This document shows positions 18,438-27,653 of a stretch of DNA of 64,000 bases, in pieces. The notes beneath the pieces are model-generated. The model did no database searches, had not been told where the DNA came from, and worked only from the letters and a program-made list of their open reading frames with translations. Positions within the stretch are counted from its first letter, which is position 1; every line of letters begins with the position of its first letter. Both the position numbers and the translations under genes were made by a program. This stretch comes from an uncultured Verrucomicrobiota bacterium (GTDB lineage Bacteria > Verrucomicrobiota > Verrucomicrobiia > Opitutales > Seribacteraceae), in the NCBI GenBank assembly GCA_902569115.1, contig CACFTI010000002.1, positions 43,710 through 107,709 of the forward strand, written 5' to 3'.

Positions 18438-18788
18438 ATGGGCAAAATTTTACTCGAAGGCATTGAAGTCATGGTTAGAATTGGTCTTCTCGAAGAGGAA
18501 CTCTATGCCCCGCAGGATCTTTTATTATCGGTCGAAATTGAACACGATTTTTCAAAAATCGCGAAAACTGATGAAGTTGAGGACGGAATTGATTATCGTA
18601 ACATTGTCGATCACACTCGAGATTTCTCACAAGCCTATGATGGTAAAACCCTTGAGAAGTATGCTTCTCTGCTTGCAGAAGATTTAAAGGGGAAATTTGG
18701 GGCTCAACGGGTTCGCTTATCCGTGGATAAACCTCGGTATGTCAAAAAACTGGGGCTTCGACAAATTCGAGTAGAAGTTGAGTGCTGA
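18438..18788 (+). CDS. folB: Dihydroneopterin aldolase
   Basis: 116 aa, typical FolB length. It opens with 'ILLEGIEVMVRIGLLEEEL' (normally F/G-x-x-G-V/I-x-x-E) and carries 'DYRNIVDHTRDF' and 'LEKYASLLAEDL', where the conserved Tyr and Glu sit, then a C-terminal 'VRLSVDKPRYVKK'. It converts dihydroneopterin to 6-hydroxymethyl-dihydropterin. It begins 11 bp after folP with a purine-rich ribosome site (about 18427-18433) and overlaps folK by 11 bp. Confidence 0.92.
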   Translation: MGKILLEGIEVMVRIGLLEEELYAPQDLLLSVEIEHDFSKIAKTDEVEDGIDYRNIVDHTRDFSQAYDGKTLEKYASLLAEDLKGKFGAQRVRLSVDKPRYVKKLGLRQIRVEVEC

Positions 18789-19281
18789 TATTTATTTGGG
18801 TCTGGGGGCAAACTTGGGAGACCCTTTGGCCACTTTTAACAAAAGCCTCTCATATATTCGAAAATATGCTGAACTGGTTTCCTACTCCAGGCTTTACCGG
18901 TCGGCTCCCTTTGGTCTCTCAAACCAACCTCCTTTTCTTAACGCTGCGGTAAGAATCTCAACCGACCACACTCCCCTGTCTCTACTTAGAAAATTACAGG
19001 AAACAGAAAAAAATCTCGGAAAAAAGGTTATCTGTGAAAATGGGCCGAGAATCATTGATCTGGACCTTCTACTTTACGATGACATCTCCATGCAAAACAA
19101 GGAACTTGTGCTACCCCATCCAAGCATACTGGAGCGGGATTTTGTGCTACACCCTTTACTTGATTTAAATCCGAAAATTTCCCACCCAGACTGGTCCCCA
19201 AAAACAGCGAAGTCCGCACTGAGCGGACTAACTGAAAAGTTTATCGAAGGAGAACCCGAACCATGGGTTCTACCAGGCTAG
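18778..19281 (+). CDS. folK: Hydroxymethyl-dihydropterin pyrophosphokinase
   Basis: 167 aa HPPK. The start is a TTG at 18778 lying inside the end of folB; the family N-terminus 'IYLGLGANLGDP' begins only four residues later, so no later start is possible. The family signature is seen in 'GPRIIDLDLLLYDD', and 'LVLPHPSILERDFVLHPL' matches the C-terminal HPPK motif. It transfers pyrophosphate from ATP to the pterin used by FolP. The overlapping TTG start suggests translation coupled to folB. It ends one base before the convergent Bax-inhibitor gene. Confidence 0.94.
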   Translation: MSADIYLGLGANLGDPLATFNKSLSYIRKYAELVSYSRLYRSAPFGLSNQPPFLNAAVRISTDHTPLSLLRKLQETEKNLGKKVICENGPRIIDLDLLLYDDISMQNKELVLPHPSILERDFVLHPLLDLNPKISHPDWSPKTAKSALSGLTEKFIEGEPEPWVLPG

Positions 19282-19282
19282 A

Positions 19283-19999
19283 TTAATCATCTCCTCCACC
19301 AGCAAAGCTCATCAGGAACTGGAGGATATAGAAAAATAAAAGAGCTACCGAAGCAAAAAGCGAAAGGGAAGCTGCTACATGTTGGTCGGTTCGATATTGA
19401 TGCAGAACATTAGATGTGGAATAGAGTACCGAACCTCCTGCGAACAAGATCATCACTGCAGAAAAGATTAATCCCAGAGAAAAACCGAAAATCATACTGC
19501 AAACAATAAAACCCAACGCTACAAAACCTCCCATCGAAAGTACACTGCCCATAAAGGAAAAATCTTTTTTGGTAATAAATACAGTGGCGGTGATACCTCC
19601 GACTAACAGCAAAGTCATTAAACCGGCAGTAGGAATAAGTCCTTCACCACCAAAATGGGTAGCGATAAAAAGCAGGGGGAGGAATACAATGGCTTCGGCA
19701 ATAATAAACAAACCAAGTCCCAGATACTGCATCTGCTCAGAACCTCCCGAGATCGCCAATTTGTTAGCAATGTAACTCACTCCCATAAAAAGACCGAGAA
19801 CGATCAACCAACTCATTCCACCGGTCATACTGGATGCGAGTTTGGCGGCAAAGGGAGCATGGACCAGATAGTACTCCAACCCGGTGAATAATAACAGAGC
19901 CACCGCAAGGTGGGAATAAGTTCTCCGGATAAAGGCAGCGCGATCAGCAGGTATACTGTTTGCCGCAGAATCAGAAAGTGAAAAGGTTTGTTCTCTCAT
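19283..19999 (-). CDS. Bax inhibitor-1/YccA family membrane protein
   Basis: 238 aa with seven hydrophobic segments and a charged N-terminus ('FIRRTYSHLAVALLLFTGLE'). The order of helices and the run 'FIVCSMIFGFSLGLIFSAVMILFAGGSVLYST' fit the BI-1/YccA/TMBIM family. Some bacterial members are pH-dependent calcium leak channels (BsYetJ); others bind FtsH (YccA). No conserved partner is next to it; it is convergent with folK with a one-base gap. Confidence 0.9.
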   Translation of the reverse strand: MREQTFSLSDSAANSIPADRAAFIRRTYSHLAVALLLFTGLEYYLVHAPFAAKLASSMTGGMSWLIVLGLFMGVSYIANKLAISGGSEQMQYLGLGLFIIAEAIVFLPLLFIATHFGGEGLIPTAGLMTLLLVGGITATVFITKKDFSFMGSVLSMGGFVALGFIVCSMIFGFSLGLIFSAVMILFAGGSVLYSTSNVLHQYRTDQHVAASLSLFASVALLFFYILQFLMSFAGGGDD

Positions 20000-20168
20000 A
20001 ATATCTTTTTATTTCAATTTTAACTTAATATCAAGTAATTGTGATTAAACTTCAGATTTGCGACACATTTGCACTGAATCCAAATCATGAAATTCTCCAG
20101 TATTTTTTATTTCGATTCAGATTCGCCTTAAATTCTAAAATTTAGAAAGAAGTTAAACTGGAAATCGT

Positions 20169-20945
20169 TTAATTCTTAGAAAGTTGCTTTTTAATAATTT
20201 CAAAAAGCCTACGCCTGCTAACTCCAATAATATCGAGGAGTGCCCTATCAGGATATAAATCACTGAGAGAATTTCTTCCGTCCTTATGAATCTTTAAAAA
20301 AGCTTCATTGCCTACCCTGGAAATCGCCTGAGCCAAAGGAAATGAGACGGTATCAAAATCTTTGTAAGAATCACGAACCATTGTGGTTATAAATGATGAA
20401 AAACCATATTCCAAAAGCTTGTCTGCAATGCGTTCGGCCATTCCTCCTGCTTCAATAGAATCACTAGACTCAATCAACAACAGCTTTCCTGCTTGTTCAC
20501 AGGCAAAAGGCAGATTAAAGAATAATCCAGAAAGATAGGCATCGTCTTTAGTCTCTCCGAGTTCTTCAGAATATGACTTAAGGAAATTAGCCAATCGAAC
20601 AGATCTTTTTCTGAAAGACTTGAAGTCTTCGTTATCTAGGAGAACTTGATCATGAAAAGTAAACAACTCTTCGGAAACTTGTTGGATTGCCAAACTCCTA
20701 AGATGTAGAATCCCTTTGCCAATTACAATTTTTTCAAAAAATTCACCGAAACCATAGTTATGAGAATCAAACGAAAGAATACTTTCAACGATTTCATTAT
20801 CACCATCTGTTAAGGTCTCAAAATCTTCTAGTTTGAGTTTATGATTCGGATTAAGTTTCTCCAAATTCGCTAAAAATTTCATTCCTTTACTTTTTAAATT
20901 AAGTAAATTTTCAAAATCATTTATCGTTTTTTTATCCATTAACAT
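20169..20945 (-). CDS. HDOD-like signalling protein (degenerate)
   Basis: 258 aa, all-helical and acidic. 'GILHLRSLAIQQVSEELF' resembles the 'G..rvrnlal' helix of HDOD domains, and 'DDAYLSGLFFNLPFACEQAG' resembles the 'aflaGLlHdiG' segment, with the HD catalytic His-Asp absent. HDOD domains are non-enzymatic relatives of HD phosphohydrolases that work in signalling. The C-terminus 'RRRLFEIIKKQLSKN' is basic. The start is either 20945 or 20939. It is AT-rich relative to neighbours and stands alone between two unrelated gene blocks. The HDOD assignment is tentative. Confidence 0.65.
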   Translation of the reverse strand: MLMDKKTINDFENLLNLKSKGMKFLANLEKLNPNHKLKLEDFETLTDGDNEIVESILSFDSHNYGFGEFFEKIVIGKGILHLRSLAIQQVSEELFTFHDQVLLDNEDFKSFRKRSVRLANFLKSYSEELGETKDDAYLSGLFFNLPFACEQAGKLLLIESSDSIEAGGMAERIADKLLEYGFSSFITTMVRDSYKDFDTVSFPLAQAISRVGNEAFLKIHKDGRNSLSDLYPDRALLDIIGVSRRRLFEIIKKQLSKN

Positions 20946-21124
20946 ATAACATAATTAACTTATCTACCTTTTTTAGGACATATAAATGAAGTAATAAAGC
21001 ATTTTCGTACACAATCGCACTTTTAGTGCCAAAATTCTACAAATTTGGAATTAGAAAATAATTTCATCACAATCATTTATCCTATTGTGCGTTAATTCAA
21101 AAAAGTAATAAGAAACAATTGACC

Positions 21125-23053
21125 ATGAATTGTTTCTTCAGAATTTATTTTCTTATATTTTCAACTGGCACTTGCATTTTCATCAATGGTAATGCAAATG
21201 CTCTAAAACCTTCTATTCTATGGATAACAGCGGAGGATATGAGTCCGGTTCTTGGGTGCTACGGAGAGAAAAATGCAGTCACTCCAAATATCGATCAACT
21301 TGCGAAGGATAGCATACAATATAAAAACGCCTTTGCCTCGTCTCCAGTGTGCTCCCCTTCCCGATCCTGTCTAATCCAAGGTGCACTCCCCCCCAGCTTG
21401 GGAACCCAGCACATGCGCTCTGGTTTCCCCCTTCCTGCGTCTTTCACTGGATTTCCGGCTCTGTTGAAAAAAGAGGGGTACTACAATACCAATAATGTAA
21501 AGACCGACTATAATTCAGGTAATTATCAACAGATCATCGAGAAATCATGGCACGAAAATTCCTCTGACGCTCACTGGAGAAAAAGGTCCAAAAAAGAGAT
21601 GCCTTTCTTTTCAGTATTCAACCTGATGACTTCCCATCAGAGTCGGTCCATGGTCTGGCCCTATGAAAAATTTAAAAATGAAATCCAGTCAAAACTCCCA
21701 AAAGAGCAAATTCATAATCCTAAAAAAATAAGCCTTCCTCCCTACTACCCGGATACCCCCATCGTTCGTAAGACCGTGGCCCGTTTTCATGATTGTGTGA
21801 CCTCCATGGATCAGCAAGTAGGAGATATCCTCAAGCAATTAAAGGAGGATGGATTGGCGAAGAATACGATCGTGTTTTTCTTTTCTGACCATGGATCAGG
21901 AATGCCACGTCATAAACGGGCCCTCCTCGACAGCGGGATGCATATACCCCTACTCGTCCGTTTTCCTGCAAAATGGCAACATCTAGCGCCGGTCAAGCCG
22001 GGTCAAACGACCGACCGTTTGGTGAGTTTTGTCGATTTTGGCCCAACCGTTCTAAATCTTACCGGGACTACCATTCCTAAGCATATGCAGGGCAAACCAT
22101 TTCTTGGACCTGATCCGGCAGACCCAAGAAAATATGTCTACGGGCATCGTGACCGGGTAGATGAGGTGCGAGACTTTGCCAGGTCCGTGAGAGATCAAAG
22201 ATATTTGTATATCCGTAATTACATGCCCCATCTCGGCTATAATCAAACCACCGCGTGGCCAGATATCGGAGAAATCAGACATGAATTCTACAAACTGGCA
22301 AAATCCGGTAAAATGACTCCTGCCCAACAACAATTTGCCAGGCCGAGGCGACTGGTCGAGGAACTCTATGATTGCCGGAAAGATCCCCTCAATCTGACAA
22401 ACTTGACTGGTTCTCAGAAACATCAAAAAATTCTCAAGAGAATGAGAAGAGAACACTTACGATATGCTATGGAAATTAAAGATTGGGGATATATTCCGGA
22501 ATATGAGGCCTGGGAAATGAGTAAGGAGTCGAGCGGGTGGAAAGTGGGAAAATCAGGCACGATCAACTGGGAAAAGATTATCGGGGCAGCCGAGCAAGTG
22601 GGTCGTGCAAAGCCAACGGCACTGATCCAGAATTTAAAATCTGAGAACGCCACTATTCGATACTGGGGAGCCACCGGATTAGGGTCTATCGAGAGTAAAC
22701 TCCCCCCTACGGCGATATCTGCCTTGAAAATGGCTCTGGAGGATTCCTCCCCATCCGTACGGATTGAAGCCGCCAATGCTTTGGTTCGTGCAGGGAATAG
22801 TGAACCGGCTCTTTCCATTTTAATACAAGAGCTTGATCATAAAAACCTGATCGTGGTTACCCATGCTGCCAGAACCATCGAACTCCTCGGAGATCTCGCA
22901 AAGAAAGCCGTGCCAGCGATGGAAGCCTGCCTCAAACGGGCCTATACCGTAAGACCACCCGATCTCTCTCCGGTAATTGTACTCCCCGGAGATCAGGACA
23001 TGGCTATGTTCGTGGGTTTCTCCTGCAACGCCTTTCTGAAAAAATTCAAGTGA
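21125..23053 (+). CDS. S1 family sulfatase with C-terminal HEAT repeats
   Basis: 642 aa from the ATG at 21125 (a TTG two codons earlier is less likely). A signal peptide is followed by the sulfatase core: metal-site segment 'WITAEDMSPVLGCYG', formylglycine motif C-S-P-S-R in 'SSPVCSPSRSC', and 'FFFSDHGSGMPRHKR'. From about residue 500 onward there are HEAT-type repeats ('LKSENATIRYWGATGLGSI', 'LEDSSPSVRIEAANALV'). It hydrolyses a sulfate ester of unknown substrate outside the cytoplasm. The downstream GNAT gene overlaps its stop codon. Confidence 0.92.
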   Translation: MNCFFRIYFLIFSTGTCIFINGNANALKPSILWITAEDMSPVLGCYGEKNAVTPNIDQLAKDSIQYKNAFASSPVCSPSRSCLIQGALPPSLGTQHMRSGFPLPASFTGFPALLKKEGYYNTNNVKTDYNSGNYQQIIEKSWHENSSDAHWRKRSKKEMPFFSVFNLMTSHQSRSMVWPYEKFKNEIQSKLPKEQIHNPKKISLPPYYPDTPIVRKTVARFHDCVTSMDQQVGDILKQLKEDGLAKNTIVFFFSDHGSGMPRHKRALLDSGMHIPLLVRFPAKWQHLAPVKPGQTTDRLVSFVDFGPTVLNLTGTTIPKHMQGKPFLGPDPADPRKYVYGHRDRVDEVRDFARSVRDQRYLYIRNYMPHLGYNQTTAWPDIGEIRHEFYKLAKSGKMTPAQQQFARPRRLVEELYDCRKDPLNLTNLTGSQKHQKILKRMRREHLRYAMEIKDWGYIPEYEAWEMSKESSGWKVGKSGTINWEKIIGAAEQVGRAKPTALIQNLKSENATIRYWGATGLGSIESKLPPTAISALKMALEDSSPSVRIEAANALVRAGNSEPALSILIQELDHKNLIVVTHAARTIELLGDLAKKAVPAMEACLKRAYTVRPPDLSPVIVLPGDQDMAMFVGFSCNAFLKKFK

Positions 23054-23988
23054 ACAGAAACCATGAATTCTCCTACCGTTCCATGCGAACGGATGAATGG
23101 CAGGAGGTGGCTGAGCTGATTTATCACTCCACAAATTCATGGTACACGACGAATGGCAAAGAAACGATTTTTAAAGGTCCTCCTGCAGATACCATCCTTT
23201 TTTGTCAGGTTTACGAAGACCTTGACCCGGGCTGCTGCCTAATAGCCCAATGCAAGGAAACAGGAAAAATTGCCGGTTGCTGCTTTTACCACCCCCGTAA
23301 AACCCATGTGTCCCTGGGAATCATGAATGTTTCCCCGGATTTTTTCGGGCAGGGAATTGCCCGGAACCTCCTGACCAAAATTATCCAGATTGCCGAAGAT
23401 CAATCCTTGCCCGTAAGATTGGTTTCGAGTGCCCAAAACCTTGATTCTTTTTCTCTGTACACCCGGCAGGGATTTTCCCCGACTCAGGCATTTCAGGATA
23501 TGTATCTGGAGGTTCCTGAAGACGGGTTTCATTATGAAATTTCGACCGAATTCGAAATGAGAAACGCCCAGTTGAATGATGTGGAAGAGATGGTGGCTTT
23601 GGAAAAAAGACTCTGTCACATCGAACGGGCAAAAGACTTTGAATATTTCATAGAAAATAAACGCGGTATCTGGAACACGGTGGTTTGCCGGGATACCAAC
23701 GGTACTTTACTCGGATTTCTTGGATCAGTCGATCATCCGGCAAGCCGAATGATTGGCCCAGGAGTCGCTGAAAATGAACAAGTCACCAAGGAATTACTTG
23801 CTACCCTGCTCGACCGGTTCCGCGGAAAATGTCCGGTTTTCCTACTTCCTGTAACCGCCAAAGAGGCAGTGCATACCGCCTACTCCTGGGGTGCCCGAAA
23901 CTGTGAAATCCATTTTTCCCAGTGCTGCGGGGAAAATCAACCGCCTGATGGGATTGTCATGCCAACCTTCATGCCTGAAACGGGTTAA
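23050..23988 (+). CDS. GNAT family acetyltransferase, probably two GNAT domains
   Basis: 312 aa. The GTG at 23050 overlaps the sulfatase TGA (GTGA). The first domain (about residues 8-158) has the acetyl-CoA loop 'VSPDFFGQGIARNLLTKII' and 'YTRQGFSPTQAFQDMYLEV'. The second half (about 170-300) repeats a GNAT-like pattern ('EMRNAQLNDVEEMVALEKR') but lacks a clear acetyl-CoA loop. The substrate is unknown. It should be cytoplasmic although its partner gene encodes an exported sulfatase. It converges on the next sulfatase with a one-base gap between stop codons. Confidence 0.85.
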   Translation: MNRNHEFSYRSMRTDEWQEVAELIYHSTNSWYTTNGKETIFKGPPADTILFCQVYEDLDPGCCLIAQCKETGKIAGCCFYHPRKTHVSLGIMNVSPDFFGQGIARNLLTKIIQIAEDQSLPVRLVSSAQNLDSFSLYTRQGFSPTQAFQDMYLEVPEDGFHYEISTEFEMRNAQLNDVEEMVALEKRLCHIERAKDFEYFIENKRGIWNTVVCRDTNGTLLGFLGSVDHPASRMIGPGVAENEQVTKELLATLLDRFRGKCPVFLLPVTAKEAVHTAYSWGARNCEIHFSQCCGENQPPDGIVMPTFMPETG

Positions 23989-23989
23989 T

Positions 23990-25450
23990 TTAATTCTTTT
24001 TATACCAGGCAGGAGTGCCAAACCAATCGTGCATCTCCTTCTCAAAAGGAGCCACAATCTCATCGGGTTCAGGAAATTGCCCCCGGTCCTGCGTCTCGAC
24101 AATCCAAGTGTCCAAAGCGGTTCTCATCCGAATCAAAGCTTTTCTATGCTCATGCTTATTTGAAGCTGCGAGATTTACGATTTCATGCGGGTCGTTCTCC
24201 GTATCGAATAACTGCTCCGGAGCCACCGTAGGGGACATCAAGTCGGCCGGTGCTCCTGACAACTTGCCTGCCTCCATTAACTCCCTCATCAGGGGCTTAA
24301 TCGGGAAACATTTTTCCTTGTAACGATTGAGGGAGGTGAAGTGACGATCGGGATAATAATTTCGGATGTAATGAAATTTCTTGCCCCGTACACTGCGCAC
24401 TCGATTGACTGTCTCATCAACGCGGTCGCGGGCTGAAAAGGCATAAGTTCTCTGAGGACCAACCTGATCACCTAGAAAAATGCGCCCGTGCATTCCGAAC
24501 GGTTTATCAATTCCCGCAAATCCAAGTGTGGTGGGTGTAAGGTCGATCAGACTGACCACTTCTTCCTTTACAGTTCCGGGTTGATAATTAGATGGTGCCG
24601 GGTAGGATTTTGGCCACCGAATAATCATTGGAACATGCAGTCCTGTGTCATAACACCAGTGAATTCCACGAGGCTCAATTCTGCCATTGTCCCCAAAAAA
24701 CATCACAATGGTGTTCTCGGCCAACCCATCCTTTTTGAGCTGGCGTAAGACCTTTCCAATGGTTTTATCCATCCCTGAAACGGAATTTAAATAACGGGCC
24801 CATTCCTCGCGAACAATCGGATGATCGGGATAATACGGGGGAGGAGTAACATTCTCAGGGGTAGCGATCTTCTCGTGCTCTTTCTCTCCTTTCCACTCCA
24901 CTCTTGGCTGGCGCCAGGTATTACGGTCATAGATATCATATTCGCATTCAAGGGTGTTCATTTGGGCAAAAAATGGCTGATTCTTTTTAAGCTCTTCCCA
25001 CTTGCTCCCATTGTAAAGTTTACCCTCATTTACGAAATTTAAATCGAGCTTCCCGGAACCAATCTCCTCACCATTCATGGTCTTAAGATTGGAGGTGTAA
25101 TACCCGACATCCTTCAAACGGTGGGTAATTGGGCGGACTCCTTCTGGAAGACGGTAATCGTCCTCACGATGAGAACGCATGTTGTGGGTATCCGTAGTTG
25201 TCTGGTACATCCCCACAAAAAAGGCACTGCGACTGGGTGCACAAACCGGCGAGGTCGAAAAAACCTTGGTGTATCTCTCGCCCTCTGAAGCAAGTTTGTC
25301 CAGGTTGGGAGTTTTTACATTTTTGGCACCATAACATCCGAGATCGAGCTTTAGGTTTTCCCCAACAATCCAGAGAATATTGGGGCGTTTATCCCCAAAG
25401 CAAAAAGATTGAAAACTGAGAATAAAGAACAGAGAAAGCAGGATTTTCAT
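23990..25450 (-). CDS. S1 family sulfatase (iduronate-2-sulfatase-like)
   Basis: 486 aa with signal peptide 'LLSLFFILSFQSFCFG'. The formylglycine motif is C-A-P-S-R in 'SPVCAPSRSAFF', followed by 'TDTHNMRSH'; 'VMFFGDNGRIEPRGIHW' supplies a C-terminal metal/His site. The N-terminal metal-binding pair, usually Asp-Asp, reads Glu-Asn in 'WIVGENLKLDLGCYG'. It resembles the first sulfatase at 21.1-23.1 kb in length of motif spacing but lacks the HEAT tail. Likely a periplasmic or outer-membrane enzyme acting on sulfated glycans; substrate unknown. Confidence 0.92.
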   Translation of the reverse strand: MKILLSLFFILSFQSFCFGDKRPNILWIVGENLKLDLGCYGAKNVKTPNLDKLASEGERYTKVFSTSPVCAPSRSAFFVGMYQTTTDTHNMRSHREDDYRLPEGVRPITHRLKDVGYYTSNLKTMNGEEIGSGKLDLNFVNEGKLYNGSKWEELKKNQPFFAQMNTLECEYDIYDRNTWRQPRVEWKGEKEHEKIATPENVTPPPYYPDHPIVREEWARYLNSVSGMDKTIGKVLRQLKKDGLAENTIVMFFGDNGRIEPRGIHWCYDTGLHVPMIIRWPKSYPAPSNYQPGTVKEEVVSLIDLTPTTLGFAGIDKPFGMHGRIFLGDQVGPQRTYAFSARDRVDETVNRVRSVRGKKFHYIRNYYPDRHFTSLNRYKEKCFPIKPLMRELMEAGKLSGAPADLMSPTVAPEQLFDTENDPHEIVNLAASNKHEHRKALIRMRTALDTWIVETQDRGQFPEPDEIVAPFEKEMHDWFGTPAWYKKN

Positions 25451-25598
25451 AATAAGATTGGAAATTAGCAGGTAACTTTAGGTTGCTAATGCGGTTAAGC
25501 TTGTAAATTGAAAAAGCTTATTCCTTTAAATTTGAATCGTTCATCCCTGAACATATTGAAGAGAAATCCCTTATCGGTGAAAACAAAATTAAATATAA

Positions 25599-27653
25599 CT
25601 ACTTCAACAGTTGTTCGTATCCGGTTCCAGAAAGTGCTTTGCGAAAGGCAACGAAATCTTTTTGCAACGATTCTTGGAGGGCAGAGTAATAAAGCTCGGA
25701 ATGGTAGAAACAGGTGGCCACATCCGCGTCAATCAATTCGACATCCTCTTCTCGGATTGTAGGCATCCGCAGGAGACGCCCCCGGGTAAAATTTTTAAGT
25801 TTTAGAATATAATCTGCGGCATTCAGGGATATAATTTTCTTCATTAGGATTGCGGTTTTTAGGCGTTCCAAATCTTTGCGGTGCCGAAGAAAAATGACCT
25901 GCTTTTCCAACTCTCCATTTTTCTCCGCGTTGGACTCCAAGAGCAACTTTCTCCAGGAATTTTCATCGGGACAATCCACGATCTTAATTTCGGGCACGGG
26001 CTCCCTAAGCAGTTCTTCCGCCTGAGTCGAAGTACGGGTGAGACGGAAGCATAAGCCAATGGCCCGACCATCCCCTTCTTCGGATAAAACAAAAGGAGCT
26101 TCCTCTTCTAAATATTCGGCTAGAAACTGAACCTTGAAACCCGAGCCCACATCATCATCGGGCTTGAAGAAAATCAATTTTTCAGCATCGAGAACTTCCG
26201 ATGCCCGTTGTCTTTTCAGAACTTCGTATATCTGACGACGCACCAGGGCATCCTCACCTGGAACAGAGCCTAGAGCGAATTTGTTGTACGGGTAAATCCG
26301 ATTGTACTTTCGATGATCCTGTACAATCCTGTCCGCCACTTTCTGTAATTTTTGCAGGCTTTGGTTTTCGGTAAGATATCGTAAATCAAAAGTATCCTCC
26401 GACCGAATTCGATAAGCATCGCGAAATAAACGGTATCCAAATTGATCAAAAGCATCCTCATCCTTGGGCATTCCCGCATGCACCGGAGCGTCTTCCGGCA
26501 AAACCGATGGGGTGATCACAATAATTACTTCTCGCTTAAGACCCGTTTCTGTCTTCGACTTAAAGAGATTTCCTAAGATTGGAATATCTCCGAGCACCGG
26601 TACCTGCTTCGTCGAAATCTCTGAGTCTTTGGCAATGAGCCCGCCGACAATAAAAGGAGTGTCATTGGCAATTCTCGCATAGGTTTTCACCTCCCTTACC
26701 GAGAGAGTAGGTGCTTGGGCAAGTTGCTGGTCATTCATCCCCATGACAATAACATCCTTGCCAGGGACCGGAGAAGAGACCGACGCATTTATTTGAAGAG
26801 AGACTTCAGTACCATCATCATTTACCCGTGGACGCACCGCCAATTCTATCCCCGCCATGATTTCACGAAAATCAACCGAACTGACATAATCCTTCACAAA
26901 TTTGGTGTTGGCGACCGGAATCTTTTCCGAGACATTAATGTATGCCATACGGTTATCAAGTGTCAGCACGCTTGGGCGGGACAGAATTTGGGCGGACCCC
27001 TTCTCCACCAAAGCTTGCAGGCGAATATCAAATTCACGAAATACATTGGTGACGGTTGCATCGAGCTGGGCGGATCCTGCCGGATAAGCAATCTGACCAA
27101 GAACCAAGCTATCGTTAGCACCATCCAATTTCTTATTCACTAAATTCCCGCCGTTTGCCTTATCTGAATTAAACCCCCACTGAACGCCCAACTCGTCGAG
27201 GGCCTGGGAAGAAATTTCCAGAACCATCGCCTCAATCATAATTTTGCGTGCTGGCAAATCAATTTGCTCACGAATGATGCGACGAACCCGTCCGGTCTCT
27301 TCAGGTTTTTGCTCATTATAAAACAACAAGATTTCGTTGATCGGATCGGTCTCCGTTTTAGGAAAGGCTTTTGCGTGATCCGGGATGGTCTCGTGAAATT
27401 TTGTCTCCGGCATAGGCACCACGACAGGGAGTTTCGTTCGGTCCACTTCCTGGCTAGGGCTTCCCACGCTTACTCCATATAGTTTTAGAAGTTCAATGCA
27501 TCGAACCGGGTCTACATAACTTAGCCGCAACCGTTCAGAGGCGATTTCTATTTCTTCATTTTTTCCCTGTGCTTCTAATTCAATTGTTAAATCCAGGCAC
27601 ATAAAACAACAAATGATGAGATAAACGGGTACAGTAAAATTTTGTAGATTCAT
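25599..27653 (-). CDS. Orphan secretin (type II/III secretion / pilus secretin-like)
   Basis: 684 aa with a signal peptide (residues 1 to about 28). An N-domain (about 40-150) contains 'IMIEAMVLEISSQALDELG', then the secretin pore domain: 'SRPSVLTLDNRMAYINVSEK', 'LQINASVSSPV' and the signature 'TPFIVGGLIAKDSE' to 'KREVIIVITPSVLPED' (about 210-400). About 280 further residues follow, Glu/Lys-rich, with no recognised domain. Secretins form large outer-membrane pores. No GspE/F or pilus assembly genes are nearby. Its ATG overlaps the TGA of the MscS-type channel gene. Confidence 0.9.
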   Translation of the reverse strand: MNLQNFTVPVYLIICCFMCLDLTIELEAQGKNEEIEIASERLRLSYVDPVRCIELLKLYGVSVGSPSQEVDRTKLPVVVPMPETKFHETIPDHAKAFPKTETDPINEILLFYNEQKPEETGRVRRIIREQIDLPARKIMIEAMVLEISSQALDELGVQWGFNSDKANGGNLVNKKLDGANDSLVLGQIAYPAGSAQLDATVTNVFREFDIRLQALVEKGSAQILSRPSVLTLDNRMAYINVSEKIPVANTKFVKDYVSSVDFREIMAGIELAVRPRVNDDGTEVSLQINASVSSPVPGKDVIVMGMNDQQLAQAPTLSVREVKTYARIANDTPFIVGGLIAKDSEISTKQVPVLGDIPILGNLFKSKTETGLKREVIIVITPSVLPEDAPVHAGMPKDEDAFDQFGYRLFRDAYRIRSEDTFDLRYLTENQSLQKLQKVADRIVQDHRKYNRIYPYNKFALGSVPGEDALVRRQIYEVLKRQRASEVLDAEKLIFFKPDDDVGSGFKVQFLAEYLEEEAPFVLSEEGDGRAIGLCFRLTRTSTQAEELLREPVPEIKIVDCPDENSWRKLLLESNAEKNGELEKQVIFLRHRKDLERLKTAILMKKIISLNAADYILKLKNFTRGRLLRMPTIREEDVELIDADVATCFYHSELYYSALQESLQKDFVAFRKALSGTGYEQLLK

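Noticed and set aside
20133..20147. TTCTAAA-A-TTTAGAA palindrome after the Bax-inhibitor start region
   Set aside because: AT-only inverted repeat in AT-rich intergenic DNA, one-base centre; no reason to call a site.
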